Source: UBA6669 sp040382075 (GTDB taxonomy: Bacteria; Verrucomicrobiota; Verrucomicrobiia; Opitutales; Opitutaceae). Taken from it: a stretch of DNA of 64,000 nucleotides. Of this stretch, positions 61,228 to 64,000 are shown one piece after another. The translations under genes and the position numbers were made by a program. The stretch lies in assembly GCA_040382075.1 (NCBI GenBank), contig JBEIGD010000008.1, forward strand, positions 1-64,000. Direction: 5' to 3'. The notes under the pieces are model-generated. The model saw nothing but the letters and a program-made list of their open reading frames with translations, was not told the origin of the DNA and made no database searches. Each line of letters opens with the position of its first letter. Position 1 is the first letter of the stretch.

Positions 61228-62865
61228 ATGCCGTCCTCGCCCACTCCGGCTTCACCCTCTCCGTCCCCCTCTCCCCGTCCGCTCTGGGGCAACGAGGAGT
61301 TCACGGCGTTGGTCGAGCGGCTCCAACACAAGGGAGGAGCAGCGCTTGGGCCAGTGAGCCCGGGGGATCACCCCCTGTACGGGCACACCCTCTTCATCGC
61401 CTCCTGCGACCTGGATACACGCTACGGACCTTTCCGGGCACACGTGTTTCAGGACCTGATTGACCGTCACTACGTGCTGGCGCTTGCCCACGGTGACATC
61501 GCATCGGCGCGGACCCTTTACACGCGCCTGCACTCGTCCTGCGTCTCCAGCGAGACCCTGCGAGGCTGTGACTGCGACTGCGTGGAACAGTTGGACGGCG
61601 CCTTCCGCGTCATCGCCGAGAAAGGGCACGGCATCATCTTCTACCTCATGCAGGAAGGACGCGGCGTCGGCTATGTCGGCAAGGCCCGCGACCGGATGCT
61701 CGTCCAAGCCTCGCTCGACCAAATCTCGACCTTCGCGGCCTATGCGGCGCTCGGGCTCCGGAAGGATCACCGCAACTACGACAACATCGCGCAGATCTGC
61801 CACCTTTTGGGAATCCAGGCGTCATGGATCGTGCTCACGAACAACCCGGACAAAGTCGAAGCCCTGCGCGAGCAGGGGCTGACCGTGGCTGGGACCGAGC
61901 CGCTCGAGTGTGAACCGTCGCCCTACAACCTTGCCTACCTGACCTCGAAAGCGGCGGGCGGGCACCGCTTGCGTCGGCCGGCGGCGACCCAAGTCAGGCG
62001 CGCTTCGCCACCGGAGCCGGTGACGCCCTTCAAGCCCCACGCCCTCCCCGATGCCCGACGCTTCATCGCGACGGCGAGCTATTTCCTGCCGGTTCGGCCG
62101 GTGGACCACGAGGTGGTGGTGGGTACGGCGGATCTCGAAGCCTGGCGGCGGGACGGTTCGCTCGAGCGCGCCATGGTCGGACCGCGCCCGCTCGTGCTCG
62201 GGCACCGCACCATTCGCGGAGATCGACACCTCGTGCGGGTGGATCCCGACGCCTTGGCCCGCCGCCCGCGCGGCGTGGCCAGCGAAGCCCTGCTGGCATC
62301 GTTGACCACGCCGTACTGGTTTCGGGTGCACGTCTACTACGATATCGTTTCGAGCCAGGAGATCGTGGTGCTCACCTATGGTCAGACCGACGCGGGCGAT
62401 CACCCACTCGTTCACCTCCACTCCGAGACCCTATTCGAGCGATTCCCCCTCCGGACGGAGGACCGACGCGATCCATTTGGCGCGGCCGTGAAGGAAATCG
62501 TCGCGCATGGGTCCGGCGCGATCCACCTCGTCCACCACAACGGATCAGGCGGGGGCTTTGGCAGTCACGCCTCCGTGACGATGCGGCTGCAATCCGAGCC
62601 GGCTGCGTCAGCGGCGGCGGCCCGGGAATCTCTGGGCGTAGGGCGGGGGCCGGAAGAAGCGGCGACGGCGCTCCGACTACTCCGCCATCACATCCCGAGC
62701 GGCCGCGTGCAGATGCTGATTCCAGCGGGCGAAAACCCCGAACGGCGTCGCGCCCTCGAGGAGGCGCTCGGCTCGCAGGGCTTCGCGGTGCACGCCTGGG
62801 TGCAGTTTGGGGAGCCCACCGGCCACGCGCGGGCGGCTCAGCGGGCGGCTCAGGCGGCGTTCTGA
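61228..62865 (+). CDS. GTP cyclohydrolase II-like protein with a degenerate second copy of the domain
   Basis: A 545-residue protein, more than twice the usual GTP cyclohydrolase II length. After a Pro/Ser-rich start, residues of about 45-245 form a RibA-like domain. Zinc Cys are at the canonical spacing Cys105-x10-Cys116-x-Cys118 (RLHSSCVSSETLRGCDCDC), followed by FYLMQEGRGVGYV, GLRKDHRNYDNIAQICHLLGI and VLTNNPDKVEALREQGL. Residues of about 280-455 repeat the pattern (PLVHLHSETLFERFPL, AAVKEIVAHGSGAIHLVHHNGSGGG). All three Cys positions are lost there (Thr401, Asp412, Arg414) and EGRG becomes GSGG. The first half may open the GTP imidazole ring, and the second may be regulatory or structural. 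Convergent with clpX, overlapping 16 bases. Confidence 0.85.
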   Translation: MPSSPTPASPSPSPSPRPLWGNEEFTALVERLQHKGGAALGPVSPGDHPLYGHTLFIASCDLDTRYGPFRAHVFQDLIDRHYVLALAHGDIASARTLYTRLHSSCVSSETLRGCDCDCVEQLDGAFRVIAEKGHGIIFYLMQEGRGVGYVGKARDRMLVQASLDQISTFAAYAALGLRKDHRNYDNIAQICHLLGIQASWIVLTNNPDKVEALREQGLTVAGTEPLECEPSPYNLAYLTSKAAGGHRLRRPAATQVRRASPPEPVTPFKPHALPDARRFIATASYFLPVRPVDHEVVVGTADLEAWRRDGSLERAMVGPRPLVLGHRTIRGDRHLVRVDPDALARRPRGVASEALLASLTTPYWFRVHVYYDIVSSQEIVVLTYGQTDAGDHPLVHLHSETLFERFPLRTEDRRDPFGAAVKEIVAHGSGAIHLVHHNGSGGGFGSHASVTMRLQSEPAASAAAARESLGVGRGPEEAATALRLLRHHIPSGRVQMLIPAGENPERRRALEEALGSQGFAVHAWVQFGEPTGHARAAQRAAQAAF

Positions 62866-64000
62866 CGCGGCTCGCTCTTCGGATGGCGACGGAGCCTCGG
62901 GCGCCGCGTCCCGGCCACCGCGGCGGCATCGATGACCACCTCGGCGATATCGTCGCGCTGCGGCAGATCGAACATCACCTCGAGCATCAGGTTCTCCATG
63001 ATCGCGCGCAAGGCACGCGCGCCGGTCTTGAGACTCATCGCTTTCCGGGCGATCGCACGAATCGCATCGGGCGTGAACCGCAGCCGGACCCCGTCCATGG
63101 CGAACAGCTTGGAGTACTGTTTGACGAACGCGTTCTTCGTCCGCTGCAGGATGTGAACCAGATCCTCCTCCGAGAGATGATCCAGCACGGACACGATGGG
63201 AAGCCGGCCGATGAACTCAGGAATCATCCCGAAACGGATCAGGTCCTCGGGCTCGAGTTCGCGCATCAGGTCCTCGGGCCGAAGGACTGAATCCCGCCGC
63301 CGGGCTGCCGACGAAAATCCGAGCTCGCCCTGCCCCAAGCGCCGCTGGACCAGCCCGTCAAGACCAACGAAGGCGCCGCCGCAAATGAACAGGATGTTCT
63401 GCGTGTTGATCTGCACGTACTCCTGATTCGGATGCTTGCGGCCGCCCTGCGGCGGGACGTTGCACACCGTGCCCTCGAGAATCTTGAGCAAGGCCTGCTG
63501 CACGCCCTCACCGGAGACATCACGCGTGATCGACACATTCTCGGTCTTGCGGCCGATCTTGTCGATTTCGTCGATGTAGATGATCCCGCACTCGGCGCGC
63601 TTCACATCGTAGTTGGCGGCCTGCAGCAAACGGAGGACCACATTCTCCACGTCCTCACCGACATAGCCCGCCTCGGTCAGGGTCGTGGCATCGGAAATCG
63701 CGAACGGCACGTCGAGGATCCGGGCCAGCGAACGGGCCAGCAGCGTCTTCCCCGAGCCGGTCGGACCGACGAGGAGGATGTTGCTTTTCTCGACCTCCAC
63801 GCCGTCGAACTCGGGCGACAGCGCCGGCGAATCCTTCACGGTCTGGCCGGCATCGAACATCAGCCGCTTGTAGTGATTGTAGACGGCGACCGAGAGAACC
63901 TTCTTGGCGTGCTCCTGACCGATCACGTGCTCATCGAGGGTCCGCTTGATCTCCGAAGGCTTCACCAAACGGAGATCAGGCTTTGTCTCACCTGCGGGCT
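62850..64000 (-). CDS. clpX: ClpX ATPase subunit of the ClpXP protease, partial (N-terminus beyond right edge)
   Basis: The frame is open to the window edge; reading inward it begins PAGETKPDLRLVKPSEIKRTLDEHVIGQEHAKK, so the N-terminal zinc-binding domain is outside. The AAA+ parts are complete: Walker A GPTGSGKT (about 63767-63744), pore loop GYVGEDVE, Walker B IIYIDEIDKIGRK, VSITRDVSGEGVQQALLKILEGTV, PPQGGRKHPNQE (RKH loop) and the arginine region EFIGRLPIVSVL. The ClpP-docking IGF loop appears as LGF in GQGELGFSSAA. The C-terminus carries a basic tail (RRPRLRRHPKSEPRQNAA). Its stop lies within the end of the convergent GTP cyclohydrolase gene. Confidence 0.96.
   Translation of the reverse strand, partial: PAGETKPDLRLVKPSEIKRTLDEHVIGQEHAKKVLSVAVYNHYKRLMFDAGQTVKDSPALSPEFDGVEVEKSNILLVGPTGSGKTLLARSLARILDVPFAISDATTLTEAGYVGEDVENVVLRLLQAANYDVKRAECGIIYIDEIDKIGRKTENVSITRDVSGEGVQQALLKILEGTVCNVPPQGGRKHPNQEYVQINTQNILFICGGAFVGLDGLVQRRLGQGELGFSSAARRRDSVLRPEDLMRELEPEDLIRFGMIPEFIGRLPIVSVLDHLSEEDLVHILQRTKNAFVKQYSKLFAMDGVRLRFTPDAIRAIARKAMSLKTGARALRAIMENLMLEVMFDLPQRDDIAEVVIDAAAVAGTRRPRLRRHPKSEPRQNAA

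Overview
The window looks like a chromosomal segment of an Opitutaceae-type Verrucomicrobiota bacterium. This is inferred from high GC, very large secreted proteins with Pro-Thr linkers, a C-terminal repeat domain typical of Opitutales secreted proteins, a TonB-dependent receptor with an acidic 'LTPFMVEVDDNEGY' N-terminus, many sugar-active enzymes, and start codons mostly preceded by pyrimidine-rich leaders instead of Shine-Dalgarno sites. I saw no rRNA, tRNA, CRISPR array, transposase or phage gene by eye. Coding density is high, and most strand changes coincide with regulatory spacers or convergent hairpins.

Region 1 (1-5.5 kb) holds the N-terminal part of a secreted beta-propeller/repeat protein that runs off the left edge. 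A cytoplasmic beta-propeller protein follows, then an overlapping MASE1-LytS-type histidine kinase and LytTR response regulator pair. Region 2 (5.6-24 kb) is a secreted-protein zone. It contains a beta-helix enzyme with a golvesin-like C-terminus, two Tat-exported all-alpha proteins, a 1929-residue paralogue of the left-edge protein, a large DUF4450-like glycan protein, an Hcp-fold protein with a signal peptide, an anaerobic sulfatase-maturase-like radical SAM enzyme, and a lipocalin.

Region 3 (23.5-33.7 kb, minus strand) is a carbohydrate-uptake and degradation run: TonB receptor, CocE/NonD hydrolase, GH2 beta-mannosidase-like enzyme, GH28-like enzyme, lipocalin. A 12-bp hairpin terminator lies after the receptor gene, and a palindromic operator candidate and leader hairpin lie before it. 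Region 4 (34.5-57.3 kb) starts with a DeoR regulator and a divergent secreted protein. It continues as a 13-gene, 20.5-kb plus-strand array with gaps from -4 to 89 bp: aldolase homologue, E2, E1-alpha, E1-beta, lyxose/mannose-isomerase-like cupin, GH38, sodium symporter, GH38, GxGYxYP protein, sodium symporter, DUF5060/GH5-like lipoprotein, DeoR regulator, PHP phosphoesterase.

My inference is that Region 4 imports and trims alpha-mannose-containing material, isomerises the sugar, and passes carbon through an unusual aldolase plus 2-oxoacid-dehydrogenase module. The aldolase homologue lacks its HLDH catalytic/metal motif. The E2 lacks a subunit-binding domain and has Ser in place of the motif Asp. 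No E3 is encoded here. This is the best candidate for an undescribed pathway.

Region 5 (57.3-64 kb) contains a RidA, sugar-binding protein and permease set without an ATPase, divergent from an amidase. It also has a GTP cyclohydrolase II whose C-terminal half appears to be a degenerate second copy of the same fold, overlapping tail-to-tail with clpX, which runs off the right edge.
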